Of a DNA stretch of 64,000 nt, positions 45,620 to 57,761 are shown piece by piece. The first letter of the stretch is position 1. Every line of letters begins with the position of its first letter. The translations under genes were made by a program, and so were the position numbers. A model generated the notes under the pieces. It was not told the origin of the DNA. It did no database searches and saw only the letters and a program-made list of their open reading frames with translations. This stretch comes from Reticulitermes speratus (Eukaryota; Arthropoda; Insecta; Blattodea; Rhinotermitidae): NCBI GenBank assembly GCA_021186555.1, contig JAJKFL010000014.1, forward strand, positions 26,924,033 to 26,988,032, read 5' to 3'.

Positions 45620-47266
45620 GGACATGTAGACGCATATGAGAAATTAACAGGATTTTGTGCAATGTGTCTTTGCGAAATGCTTACATGAAATCATTGCGAA
45701 TGTCTACATTCACTGTAATTTTCTTATCTGCAGAAAATTATACTGAGTTAATTTATTTTTAATCCTTTAACCTGCAACTGTTACTATATGCAACGCGTGC
45801 TTCAACATTAAAAATCGCCGCGTTTGGTCACGCAGTGCATTTTTGGCTTTTAAACGATTCTCAGAATAAGAACCACTGTTTTCCTAACAATAGGCGATTA
45901 CTGTAGATGGGAGGATTTTCTGTGAGTTAGGCATTGCATTTTGAATACTATTTAGATAAGCTATAGGTTACGTGGAAGTGGTCAGTTTGTTCTCTTCGTC
46001 CTTAATTTTCAATATCCTTTCCCTTCTTTCCAGTCTTCGTCCTCTTTCTTTTCTGCTTTTCTTCCTGCATTTATTTCCAGTTTTTCTCTATTTCCTATGA
46101 CCGAGTTTAAGAGAAACCATTAACAAGCTGACTTTTACTGACCACGTGTATGTGACTTACAATGTCAGTCATGAGTCTGTGAAAGAATCAATTGTTTGTA
46201 CAGAACGTTCCTGTAAAGGCATCATACCTCTCTGACGCACATGATCGTACTGAGGCACTTCAAGTACTACAAGGTGATTCACATATTCCAGAACTTTCCC
46301 TTGTTCAAAGACGCACAGAGTAGCATCTGGACTTTATTGCTAACCCACTAACTAGCTATGAAAATTTAAACTGTATTTCCTAGTTCTCCCATCCGACGCA
46401 AGTTTTGGAAGTTCCCTGTAATTGTTACGTGCATTATGCATGCAAAAACAGGCAGTCAGTGGTCACACAACTGGGTGCACAAAGCAGTGATCAATAGGTG
46501 TGTGGTGAGTCTTCCTCTCCTCTCATTCTGGAGAGACAGACCGCTATTGAAAGTAAGCACGCTCCATTATCAATTAAGAAATAACGAGCCCGAAGCGTAT
46601 TGTAAACTACAAACATAGCCGGCGAAAGAACTTCCACTTCAATTGGAGCTTTCATATAGATGGCTTGCAAGAAGAATAATCCTTCAAACAGTAGGCCTGT
46701 ACAGTTATTTTGCCACATATGTAGCAAAAATTTTGTACGTGTTTCTTATCAACCCGCGCGCATTGTATCATGCCCCATGCGTAAAAATTGTTATCCTGTT
46801 TTATAGAAGTATTTTATCAAGAATGCACTCTAATAATACTCGCCATTATGTGCTTTTCTTTATCTAACTTTTATTTCCGCTGTTTTAGGTACAAGTATTC
46901 AATGCAGCTCCCTATACTCAGACCCCTGAAATGAATTTGTAAATTATTTTCTGGCGTCTGAAATTCTCATGCGGTGAAGATTTAGATCCTTATCTTCCTA
47001 TTTTGGTGCCATAAATGCATTCCGATTATTGATAGATATGGAAATAATCAGCTGTCTTTATAACCTGAATGGAGCCAGCACGTTTTCCCGAGATGCTAGC
47101 AACCACCTATTAGAAGACAGAAGACCGCATTCAGAAAGAGAAATATCGTGTTTCCCTCAGTGTACTTGACAAATCATTGTAATTTGAACTGCAAAATATA
47201 TAAGAAGACATGTTACATAAATTCACGAAAGTTCATGTATTACTTCAAAGATACTTTTGGTAGAAA

Positions 47267-47289
47267 CCCCCCCCCCCCCCAAAAAAAAA
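47267..47289. repeat. Homopolymer junction C14-A9
   Basis: Fourteen C followed by nine A. Length is likely to be uncertain in sequencing. Confidence 0.9.
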
Positions 47290-48438
47290 TGCTTTTGTAT
47301 ATTCATTTTAGTGTCATGTATATATGCACATCCTGTAGAGAGGGCCACACAGATGCCGATCTGTCGGATGATGTATGATAGGAACAAAACGTCGCTCCCC
47401 GCACCGTGCTATGGTGGCCACATCGATTTCACAGTGACGTCACACATATCTAGGGCATCCACATCGATTCACAGCTACGCATTACCCTTTGAGGACCTGC
47501 TACAATAAACAACGCGGTGTCCAAATATCTAAACGATAAGTCGCAACTCCCATGCCTCAGTTATTCATTAAATCGTTAATTGAATTGTGTTGCTACACCA
47601 TTTCATAGCTTGATGCTGGCAGTATAACACTGTGATATATGCACTGTATATCAGTTTTATATAAACCTTTTATGACTGATCTGTTAGGCTATCCACAAAC
47701 CCGTGAATCAATATAGTGCTGAGAAGCTAATAGTCTTAGATATATTTAAAAATTATGTTCGTTTCGTGTAGCGTGAAGGTTTGTTAATGTGTTTAAAATA
47801 ATTCGCCACCGATCCCCATCCTACGTCAGATAATTACATTCAAAATTTGTAATTTTTCTTTCATTTGAAATTCACTTTAAAATTAGCCATCTTTATACAC
47901 TTAAATCACCCAAACGCACTTGCCCAATAAATGTCGTTAATAGAAAAAAATAATGGCTTATAAGTAATGTATTCAGTCTACCTGAAATCAATCGTTAATG
48001 CTAGATGAGATTTTCTATTCTCACAGCATGGCTCTGAAGGATACTGCCTTCTGTGCTGTGCTGCTGTATAGAAAGCTAGCAGCTTCTACTAGACTCCCTG
48101 TCCTCACATAGTATTCTTTTAGATAAGTGTAAATATAGTAACAAAACGTTTCACAATGTTGAAAATTATGTTATCTCATGAAGCTGTGGGGTAAATAATA
48201 AACTGTATCTATATGAAGCGACATAACAGGATAATAAATCATCAGATAAGTACATCTTGTAAAGTACTGACTGTCTCCAATATGCAGGACAGGAGAAAAA
48301 TTCAGACAGAGTTTTGGTTGGACCATTGGCGGGCTGTTGTGAAAACAGCAATAAACGTATGGGTTTCAAAAAATGTGGAAAATTTATTTACAAACTGAGG
48401 TCCTGTTAGCTGCTCAAGAAGGAGTGTGCTTTGGTGCG

Positions 48439-48480
48439 TTAGTTAGTTTCGTTTAGTTTAGTTAGTTAGTTAGTTAGTTA
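48439..48480. repeat. (TTAG)n microsatellite
   Basis: Tetranucleotide GTTA/TTAG run with one TTTCG interruption; not the insect telomere unit TTAGG. Confidence 0.9.
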
Positions 48481-49512
48481 CGGCAGTCCTTGCATTTTAT
48501 GTAGAAGTGAAACTTGAAAAAAATTTTTATTAAAATACAATTACCGGGTATTAGAGGATACAATAAATTGCATAAAATTAAAAGGAATAATCTTGTTTTT
48601 ATTCATTTCATAAAAATTACTATAAAGGAAATGGTTTACTCATACGAATATAATTCACAGCAAGTGTCCCAGTAGTTGTTATTCAGTACAAATCATAGAG
48701 ATGTCTGGATGTAGAGAGACGAATCAAAGATGGCTATAAATTTTAGTAGGCTCGAGATGGATCAGTAGAGCTCAAATAAAAAGAAACTCTGTTGGAGTTA
48801 CATCATGTGGTTGGTGTACTGAGTGTGCAGAACCCTGCGGTGCGGTGTGCCAAGACACTTTCGATTAGCTACAGAGGGAATGTCGGTGCTGTACACTTGT
48901 GTTGGTCCACACGGACCGCTATTCAGACAAATTAGTTACTGAACCTACATATATTTTTTTATCTGCTTTACAGTGGCTGAAAACGTTTAAATGGGATTTA
49001 ATGAAGGTTCGCTGTCAGGGGACGTTATTCATTTCCGCTTTTTCAGTGTTTCGTTGTCTGATTTTCATCTCTTTTCTGAACAGAGATTTGGCTTGTCATT
49101 TCTATCCAAGCCATGGTAGCTGTTGTTAAGTAATATAAATGCAGTTCCAGGGTTTTAATCGTTGTGTGAGTAAAATTTTCTGTTACCTAACAAACTATTG
49201 TTTGTGCGATTTACATTTTGATAGATCTGTATGTAAGTATGCATCACATTTATTCAAGAACTCATCGTTTCTGAGTACCAGAACATGAAAACCGTTTTAA
49301 AATAGGTAACTTATTTTACGACATATAAAAATGAACGTATCTGCTGTTGGAACAATAACAAGCCTTCGTGTACATCATCCAGCTTTCGTTATGTAAAGCC
49401 CCTTAGGCTTTAATGCAGACATGTATAATATCACACTGTATGAGAAGATGTGATAATTCATTTCCCTTGTTTGAAATTCTGAAATTAAATTGTATCTTTC
49501 TGTGCATAAAAT

Positions 49513-49991
49513 ACGAAAAGTTTAGCATACACGTCGCTAGTGCGTCCGATTGTCGAATACGGGGCTGTGTGCTGGGATCCATACAGGGAAGGTCAGATAA
49601 ACGCGTTAGACCGTGTCCAAAAGAAAAAGGTTAAATTTGCAAATCATACGAACGATTCAGTCTGGGAGTCCTTGGCGCAGCGTAGAAACATAACTCGCAT
49701 ATGCGCCGTCTTCAAAGCGTACATCGGAGAACGGGCATGGAAAAATATATGGGATAGGTTACAAGGACCATGCTACCTGAGCAGAGATGATCATGATCGG
49801 AAAATTAGGGCCAGGAAACAAAGAACATGTATCGGGAAATATTCCTTTATAAATAGGACCATCAAACTCTGGAACCAACTACCTGCAGAGACTTTAGCTA
49901 CTTTCGCCTGTAAATCTCACAGTTTTAGAAAGAGGGTTAGGAAAGTAATTTCAAGTTAGGTTAAGTGAAGTAAAGTAAAGTAAAGTAAAGA
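49513..49991 (+). pseudogene. Jockey/CR1-type LINE 3' end with (TAAAG)n tail
   Basis: An intact frame from about 49513 to the stop at 49957-49959 reads KSLAYTSLVRPIVEYGAVCW, DPYREGQINALDRVQKKKVK, a variable middle, and RTIKLWNQLPAETLATF near the end. This is the C-terminal segment after the polymerase active site in jockey/CR1-clade reverse transcriptases; the catalytic YADD region is upstream of the truncation point and absent. The stop is followed at once by a short (TAAAG)n tail (49963-49990). The uninterrupted 149 codons suggest a recent, 5'-truncated, dead-on-arrival insertion. Confidence 0.88.
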
Positions 49992-50510
49992 TCTTTAGTG
50001 GAATTTGGGCAGTTGTCACTGATTTATAGTTATGTAGCTCTTATGTGGGTTACTGTATAGTATAAGGACTCATTGCGATGTATAATTAATATATTTAATT
50101 AGTTTTTACCAATGGGATGCCACACACTAAGGTGAAGAAACTTTTGCGTACCTCTGGTAGTTAGTGTCGTCAACGGCACCCACAACTCGTTTAAAATCAC
50201 TGTTGGGCGCTGTCCTATTAGCGAATACAAGAAATATCAGAAAGACATGACCGAATCTGATTTACGCCTGTATTCATCGCCTGACCTCCTAGCACGTGAA
50301 GCTTAAATGTTTTTCACCTCTGCTGAAAGTTTACGCTGAAACCATTCTATTTCGCGAGTCGAACCCTATATCACCATAAAAGGGACGTCAGAATGTGAGA
50401 AGAAAATGGAGGAAGCCGATCACATCTTTGGAACACATAACGTAGTTACATATCTTTTATACAGGGCAATAATGTAGAATATTCACAGCTTCCAGCGTAG
50501 TTCCACGTAG

Positions 50511-50786
50511 TAAGTAAAGGTAAAGGTCACCCTATAACAGGCCATGAAGGCACAGAGGGGGAGTAGAAGTGTAGCTGTATGTTTTCTTTAACCTCGGCGC
50601 TAGATGGGATTGGGTGGTCATCGCCACGCCCCGGCCGCTTTACCCCCGGGAATGAGACCCAATACCTATTTTACAGGAGGCTGGGTGGGCCCGAGGGCCG
50701 GTCTGGACGGGTGCGCAAAATCTCGCCTCCACCGGGATTCGATCCCTGGACCGCCCAGCCCGTAGAAAGTTGCTACTTCGGCCCAC
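50511..50786 (-). mobile_element. tRNA-derived SINE (second family), head partly deleted
   Basis: It closely matches 53354-53641 over the body and B box (GGGATCGAATCCCGG on the minus strand). The A-box part of the head is shortened: the segment between CTACGGGC and GGGCCGAAGTAGC lacks about 15 bases found at 53620-53635. It ends in TTTACCTTTACTTAC at the low-coordinate side. No clear target duplication. Confidence 0.85.
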
Positions 50787-51559
50787 AATTTGCATGTTGT
50801 AAAAAATTAATGTTTTTAGATATTTAATCTGCAAATGTTTTCTAATATAGCTAAGTGGCAGGTAAAGAAGATCAGATGCTGCTTGTTTTATGTACTTCTG
50901 TACTGTGCAGATAAGAGCTTAAATGAAATAACTTCCTTTCATTAGCCATTAAGACTAATTACTGAGCTACAAAACTTGTTAAATATTTTAACTTACAAAT
51001 AATATGTGCTAATATGTTAAGACGAGTATTTCTGGTTCTACTTGTGCATTTTGTGCTTAATGCTCCTCTCGTAATGCCCCTCAAGGTTCGTAGTTTGGCG
51101 AATTAATTGTTGTGTATAAAAAGCTGCGTATTGAACGTTTTACTTTTGTGAATACAATATATTAACAAAATAAAACCTTATCCTTCTTTCAGTATTCCTG
51201 GATACACGATCTGGTCGCTTTTATTGAATCTAACTTATGAATGACAGTCACAAGTGTAAAAAATTATGTTTGTAATACAGCCAGTGAAACCACGTCTGTC
51301 ACTTTTTTCTCCTTTCCTGTTTATTCTCTGTCTCATTACCGTAGTAAAATACGATATTTTATAGAATTTTGTATAATTTCAAATCTACTAGTTATTATTT
51401 TATCGAAGTGTCTATGAACTACCCAGTTTTACTTCTCCGCATACACTTTTGAGTAGTTTTCTTATGTCTTTGCGCTTGTGTCTTAAAATTCTGTACTTTT
51501 AAAATTATGTTGGGGGTATTAATTGAGTTCTTACTTTAGGCCGTGTTTTGGGGGTTAGG

Positions 51560-51645
51560 GCTTGCATCCCCAGAACATGGAAACAGCAGTTCCTTCTAAA
51601 CGTTGGAAATCCCTACCAGACTACGTGGTATACTAACCCGGAGCA
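51560..51645 (+). mobile_element. Eroded single-arm relative of the 6945 element
   Basis: Plus strand: CAGCAGTTCCTTCTAAACGT, TGGAAATCCCTACCAGACTA, CGTGG, aligned in order with the right arm of 6945-7095. The motif GAAAC has become TAAAC. Confidence 0.45.
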
Positions 51646-52964
51646 TGAAAATTAAAATCTTCAGTATTGTGAAAACCTCAATTTATAATTGCCCATATTA
51701 ATTTTAGAATTTGCATATATATGCTTATTTTTAAACCTGTTTGTGTTTATACGAAGAGTAATAAATCATCCATATGCAAAGTTAATAAAGAGACGTAATT
51801 TGAGGTATTTTCCATAAACAGTCGCAAAGATTTCAGAAGTCCCTCAACTAGCAGGGATGGTGAAACTCGTTTTTAACTTTTACTTAAGAGAGACTGTACT
51901 TCTGTGTTTGTCGTCAAGATGGACGGGCATTGCGATCCGTGTAAACATATCAAGAGGTAACAAGTGATGCGAATTTATATGTTGCAGTGTTAGATGACAG
52001 GTAGTCGGCACTAAAGGAAGGCACAATGGATAATGCCAGAAGGCGTCCCTATAACGACACAGTATATTACTTGGCTAGGAGGATTCGACCCATGTTTTAT
52101 TATTGCACGTAAAGCTTAGTATCTACAGATAGAAAAATTCTGTTGAAAGAGAGACACTTTTATAGTCCGGAGGATGTTGTGCAAGACGAGCGTGTTGATC
52201 CCAATAGAGCTCTCTGCGAAATGTTCAGTAAAGGGATTCTATGCCCAGGAACTTGCCCACGACCAAGGAACTCCCAGACGAGCCTCATGAGAAAAGGCGC
52301 AGTAGACATTTCAGAACAAACTGCAGATTTTAATATTTAAACTTATGGGTTCAGTTTTATTCATTAACGCACTTATAAATCCCAGGTGGCCATATTAAAT
52401 GAAATATTCTAGTTAATGTGAGAGTCAGTGTAGTAAAACAGTATTTCGTTGCTTGCCATTAAAGTACAATATTAGGATAACAAGGCTTCTGGCTAACATG
52501 TATATTTGCTTCGTTCTCGTAGCTCAGTAATGTGTACATTACTTTCACCTCTCTTGCGGAACGCCTTTCACTCCCACTTCAGCTTATACAGCATATTTAA
52601 TATAACAATCAATATATTTAAAATTTCAAGTTTAGATCTAGATGTTTGGTCCTTAACATGATAAGTCTGATAGTTGATGACAAAAAATGATTGTCCAAAT
52701 GATTTCTTTAGCCCCGCTAAGAAATACGCAAAACACTTCAATAAATAAAACCCAAAATATTTCTACACTTTGGGTGGGAGAAAGACTTCGAAGTAGTGAT
52801 TTCAAATGTAGCCAAAACTTGCTGAATCCTGCTTCACTTCAGACTGACATGTAATTAATTGTAACTATACACAGCATTCCCTCGATAACCGTTAACAAAT
52901 GTCTACTGTTTTGCGTGTGTATCCAATTTTGCAAACCGCAACATTTGCATACAATGAAATATAT

Positions 52965-53040
52965 CGTTATCAAAACACAAGTTATCCACATATTTCGATT
53001 ATGTATGTGGTCATCATCAGGAGGGACTACTTTTTATCGG
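52965..53040 (-). mobile_element. Single-arm copy with CTGATGA core
   Basis: Minus strand: CCTCCTGATGATGACCACAT, ACATAATC, GAAATATGTGGATAAC. It carries the canonical hammerhead heptamer CTGATGA. Stem II is weak (GA/TC plus little more), and GAAAC has become GAAAT, with AT...AT available as a compensating short stem III. Confidence 0.5.
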
Positions 53041-53353
53041 CGTGCGATACGTAGTTACGGAGATTAAAACAGCTAGTCTTTTATGCTGGTAATCTATATT
53101 GAGGTACAAAGTCAGTGATGAAGTTAGTGTAAAATGTTACGTATATTGTTGGGCCTGAGACGTCCTGCCTTTAATGCATGCCGAAAACACAGACGAACTT
53201 GAATTGTCACATATGCTTGCAAAGGAATTGGGTATTTAGACACAGTATTTTTTCTCGGATGTTGTAATTTGTGATGGTAGTGGCGTAACCTACGTCGTAC
53301 TCTGTATTCATGCAATCATCAACTTAATTTCATCAATAAGTTGTTTTAATTTA

Positions 53354-53641
53354 AAATGTAAAGGTAAATTTCACCCTAGAACAGGCCATGAAGACCCAGA
53401 GGGGGAGTAGAGGTATAGCTCTACTCTCTCTAGAACCTCGGCGCTAGATGGGGTGGGTGGTCAACGCCACGCCCCGGCCGCTTTACCCCCGGGAAAATCC
53501 GGTACCCATTGTACAGGAGGCTGGGTAGGCCCCCGGGGCCGGTCTGGACGGGTGCTGAAAATCTCGCCCTCACCGGGATTCGATCCCCGGACCGTTCAGC
53601 TCGTAGCGAGTCGCTAAACCAACTACACCATCCCGGCCCAC
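53354..53641 (-). mobile_element. tRNA-derived SINE (second family), complete
   Basis: Minus strand from 53641: TGGGCCGGGATGGTGTAGTT, GGTTTAGCGACTCGC (A box), ACGGTCCGGGGATCGAATCCC (B box), body with GGTCTGGACGGG's complement, CCCGGGGGTAAAGCGGCCGG, and a TTTACCTTTACATTT end. The flanks TGTTTTAATTTA (53342-53353) and TGCTTTAATTTA (53642-53653) are a near-perfect target duplication. Related copies lie at 50511, 59435 and, more diverged, at 12790, 35728, 55107 and 60030. Confidence 0.9.
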
Positions 53642-54419
53642 TGCTTTAATTTATGTAGGTTATTTTGAAATAATTGGCAGATGTCGCCACAACAGATCTA
53701 CACTATTGAACACAGAGCTGTAGTGACACTCGAAATGAGTTCTCGTGCTTCCGCGTTACCTTGCCGCGCGTCTTTAGTGATAGGTTTTATATTTTGTGCA
53801 CTTTCCCCATAATTTAATATTTTAAGTGCGTTTGTAGCCGTGCGCAGCACCTATTCAAATTTCTGCGTGTAGCCTTCCGTCTGTCTTTGTGCATACAACT
53901 GTAGAACCCTCAAGCAGATTTTCATAAAATTTGATAAAGGGGAATTTTACGAAAATGTTCGTTTCAGGTTTCATTCAGATAATAAAAATTTAACGCCCAT
54001 TTTACATAAGATTTTTTATGCAAATAAGTCCTTCACTTCGGGAAGAAAGCAATCGCTTGTGGACACACGGAAGCAGCGCCCTAGCAGTACTTTGAAGGCA
54101 TATTGTACAATACATCTGATTTTATTCAGATGACCTTTATTTGCAGGAGTCCAAAGCGAAGGCGACAGTTTTACGATATGCATATCCTTCCTAACTTGTT
54201 TGTGTTTAGTGAATGAATTGTCTTTAGCGAGTTCTAACAGCGTCCGCGTTTGTCCTAACCTCAGTTTCTCATTACGTTTTTGTCTTGATAAGCACGATGC
54301 TTTGAGAAAAGGTACCCTCGCGTTTGGCGAGAGTTTGTCGTAACCTTAAGAAAGGATGGCGGCAAGTGAGGGAAGAAACGCAATGTAATTGGATCGATAC
54401 TAAAGACTGAGGTGGATGT

Positions 54420-54885
54420 GGCCTTTAAGATCTCGTGTATCAGCCTAAGTTGCATGCACGAAGAAATTAAGAGCAGATTGTATTTACGGCATTCTTTCCA
54501 CCATTCGTTTCAGAATGTTTTGTCTAACCGTTTGCGGTCCAAACACACTAAGATTAATTTGTACAGAACTACGAGTGTAATATTACCTCTTGTTTTACGT
54601 GGGTGTGCAACTTGGTTGACGTTTTTCAAGAATAAGGTGCTGAGGAAGGTTCTGGGACCTAAGAAGCAGAAAGCACAAGGAGGCTGAAGAAAACTGCATA
54701 ACCGGGAGCTTTATGAAATATTCTCCTCGCCAAATGTAAAATGGGTGTGGCATGTGACACGTCTGAAGGACAAGAGAAACTCGCAAACGCGAAAACTTGA
54801 AGGAATGAGAGGGCTTGGAAAATTCAGGCGTAGATGGGAGAATGCTATTAAACTAGATCTGAAGGTTAACAGAATGTGAAAGTGT
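54420..54885 (+). pseudogene. LINE reverse transcriptase C-terminal relic
   Basis: Plus-strand fragments read HHSFQNVLSNRLRSKHTKIN, LYRTTSVILPLVLRGCATW, FFKNKVLRKVLGPKKQKA, then after a stop at 54685-54687 RKLHNRELYEIFSSP, VKWVWHVTRLKDKRNSQTRK and RRRWENAIKLDLK. This is the C-terminal tail common to a widespread insect LINE (VLYGCETW ... FENKVLRKIFG ... GHVARM). It is a different family from the copies at 3450 and 44466. One stop and a shortened loop after CATW show decay. Both ends are truncated. Confidence 0.8.
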
Positions 54886-55106
54886 GGACTGAATCACCTG
54901 ACTTGGAATTGGGACAAGCGGCTGGCCCTTTTGTACATGGTAACGAAATTTCAGGTTCCATAAAAGGCAGGGAATGTTTTACTAGCTGACGACTGATAAG
55001 CTCCCAGGACCTGGTCTTATCAGCCTCAGCTCACTCGTGTCCTCCCCAAACATTTCTGTTCTGACATGATTGTGTACAAAAGTATTAACCTTAATCACAG
55101 TAACAA

Positions 55107-55345
55107 TTGTGAACCGGTGTAGCGCAGTCGGCACTGTGCCTAGACTACGGGCTGGAAACTGAGGAATCGTTTTTCGGTTCCCGGCAGGGGCAAGAGATAA
55201 TTATGTTCTTTGGGGAGAGCCGATCGCGGCGTTTTGGGACATTGATATCAGCTCTGTGATCCACACAGCTTCCTGTTGAATGGGTTCAGGGGTATTTCAC
55301 CGGAGTTAAATCTGCCGGAGCGTGAAGTTGATTACCCACCAACCA
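55107..55345 (+). mobile_element. Diverged tRNA-derived SINE (second-family relative, plus strand)
   Basis: Plus strand: ACCGGTGTAGCGCAGTCGGC (A box), CTAGACTACGGGCTGGAAAC, B box TCGGTTCCCGGCAGGGGC, then CAAGAGATAATTATGTTCTT as in the 12790 subfamily. This is the only clear plus-strand member. Confidence 0.65.
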
Positions 55346-55699
55346 TCTGGTGCCGAGATTATGGATTAGTAGAGCTATAGGCTACCTCAAGTTCATATGC
55401 TTTCGTGGCGTGCACATGGACGTATTGCCTTTACGTTAACGTAATTGAAATTTCGATGTCTGCTGTCCCCTAAGATCCCTTTGCAGGTCTGTAAGCTAAG
55501 ATAGTAAGCCTTTCGAAATTGTCTTATGAACGGTTTGTGATTTTTAACGGTGATATGTGCTGTAATGGCGAAGGAATCCTTATGCATTTAAATGTTGAAG
55601 GGAGACAAATTCCATTAATATTCCTGTCTTCTTTAATGTGATGCCGTTTATTCTGGTATGTAGGTAACAATATTTCAGAGGAATTGCTGTCATCACTGT

Positions 55700-55800
55700 T
55701 GAGTATAACAAGTCTACTTTACTTTTACCCTGAAGATGGAGGAAACAGGTTCACCCGAAACGTTGGTCCCTGTGTACGACTACAAGACACCTTAACCCAA
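55700..55800 (+). mobile_element. Single-arm copy, plus strand
   Basis: Plus strand: CCCTGAAGATGGAGGAAACA, GGTTCACCC, GAAAC (55757-55761), GTTG, GT, C (55766-55768). Heptamer CTGAAGA and the short stem III with a GUC site are intact, but stem II is limited to two or three pairs. Neighbouring TACGACTACAAGACACCTTA is not shared with the other copies. Confidence 0.5.
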
Positions 55801-55804
55801 AAGC

Positions 55805-57494
55805 CCGACACTAATATCAGTGTTTCCGTCAAAGGCAACATTTAACTGTGTGTATTGTTAGACAGTAACTTTCGATACATGTTATGGCACACGGTGTCAT
55901 CCCAGGCGTGGCATGTACGTAAAAAAGTCGATATTTTATTGTGTTTGTTCTACAATTAAATAAATGTCTTAAAACTGAATCGCTAAAAAATTTGTCTTAA
56001 ATGTTTTTTCGTAAAATTATTAGAATTACTGAAACTGCCCTGCCTCAAAAATATATAAGATTCAAAAAATTTAAAAACGCCTATTTTACCAATAGTCTTC
56101 AGCGATTCGTTTCTTATACATTCAATTTATCTTAGAACAAATACAATAAGAATTTCATCTCAGCATTTGCTATTTCTGTATTTTACATTCCTGTATTGGA
56201 CGAGAATTTTAAACATTAATGCTTGTTTTAAGTGACCTTACTTGTTCACGAGTTTTTTACACGAAGTATATAATGTAACCTCTTTCGAAATCGTCGTGTC
56301 TTTTTTGCGATTGTGTGTTTGTCTGTCTGTGTGCTTCATGGAAATTACTTCAAGTATTTAGATTAAAAATTTCAGGTATTTTACTTTTTCCTTACTGTCG
56401 ACTTAATATTCTTTATATGACTCTCAAAAGGAACGTAATATATTTTCTAATATATTTTTTAAAACAGAGGTAAATAGAAGGATGTCTTTGTAAGGTCTAC
56501 AAATTTTTGTGAAATGTTAAATATTTAAAGAAATAGAAAGAAATCTGTAATATCATTACCTTCCTAACAGTAGATTTTTAACCGCAATAAATGCGAACAG
56601 CAGTATGAAGTATGCTATTCCAAACTTGTAAAGCATTTTTCTGCGTCGAATGAACATGTCCACCCTTTCTCCTGCTACGTAACATAGGAACATGCTTTGT
56701 AGTCTCCTTCGTAATAATAGCTCCTCGTATATGCGAAGGTGTCAACTGATTGTAAGATGAAGATTGATGTTCCTTTTAACACGTGTCCATTAACACCATT
56801 ACAGGAAATATCAGTAACAACAGTCCACGAAGCTTTCCGACTTTCTATTAGTTTTCCTGTTGATTCCAAGTGACTCAGGATGAGCGCTGGCTTTGTGTAC
56901 ACAGAAACTGTCGAAGCGCTAGTACTTGTCATCAATGTCAAAGAAAGAACAACATTTACTGATAGAGCCGGACGTAAACTTGTCTCGCTGTACTTTGCTT
57001 ACCGTCTTTCGGAATCTTTGCTTTTTGACGTCATGATTGAGAATCCCTGTACCTTCCAGCGTAGAAGAAGAGGATGTGATAGACAACGTAATTATTTGTG
57101 GTGGGTGTAGTGATAGAAAATTTGTTGGCTTATCGCGCTAGAATAATTAGCTGTTTGTCGTGCTACAAAATTTAATTATTTATTACGTCCTATAAAATTT
57201 CTAAACCGATTATTGTAAAATTATAAATGGGATATCGACTTGAATATTTTGGTTTTAACAAAGAAAAGTAGAGCGTAAATTCAAGTGGCTTACACTTATA
57301 TTTCTTAACGTGAGAAAAGTGAACAGGCTTTGGGCGACCAACAAGGAAACTGACACACTGACATTGCCATTCAGGTCCTTTCGCCAGTATCTAAGTTGAC
57401 GGTAATGATAATGATATAAACTTACGTAAAGTGAATTACTAATTTTTTAAGTTCTTTAAGTTTCATTAGCCGCCACAGTTGCTTGTACGTGATT
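55805..57494. other. No gene recognised; 56670-57110 slightly GC-richer
   Basis: The 56670-57110 block has overlapping open frames on both strands (minus 56675-56941; plus 56880-57110) and a donor-like GTAAGC on the minus strand at about 57006. The peptides do not match adenylyl cyclase or any family I know. Confidence 0.35.
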
Positions 57495-57508
57495 AATATG
57501 TAGCTATT

Positions 57509-57761
57509 TTTTTTTTTCCCCTAAGGCTCGATAGCCCCTAGGGTGCCTAGGCCTGCTCATTGTGAGAGGTTTCGTGATCACACACTTTAGACACACCACA
57601 CTCGGTAGGACTCCTCTGGACGAGTGACCAGCCCGTCGCAGAGACCACACAACACTCACAAGAGACAGACATCCAAGCCCCCGGCGGGATTCGAACCCAC
57701 AATTTCAGCAAGCGAGCGGCCGTAGACCCACGCTTTACACCACGCGGCCACTGGGATCGGC
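57509..57761 (-). mobile_element. tRNA-derived SINE with poly(A) and 14-bp TSD
   Basis: Read on the minus strand, the head (57761 to about 57680) has A-box-like TGGCCGCGTGGTGTAAAGCG and a B box (GGGTTCGAATCCCG). The body follows (CGGGCTGGTCACTCGTCCAG ... CGAGTGTGGTGTGTCTAAAG) and ends in poly(A), seen as a T run at 57509-57517. The perfect direct repeat AATATGTAGCTATT flanks it at 57495-57508 and 57762-57775. Further copies of this family lie at 28290 and 45151. Confidence 0.92.

Larger units (their letters stand above)
45640..49510. other. Mostly featureless, 3.9 kb
   Basis: Contains only the C14-A9 junction and the (TTAG)n run. A segment at 48010-48080 (ACTGCCTTCTGTGCTGTGCT) faintly recalls the 40897 element. 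Confidence 0.45.

Noticed and set aside
43963..45895. Full-length 1.9-kb hAT element between the end at 43965 and AAGAACCACTG at 45880
   Set aside because: The flanking 8-mers do not match, a SINE and a LINE tail lie between, and no transposase residues are visible.
48439..48480. Telomere-like repeat
   Set aside because: The unit is TTAG, not the insect telomere unit TTAGG, and the run is short and interrupted.
56675..57110. Upstream adenylyl cyclase exon on the minus strand
   Set aside because: A donor-like GTAAGC and an open frame exist, but the peptide has no membrane helices or adenylyl cyclase similarity.
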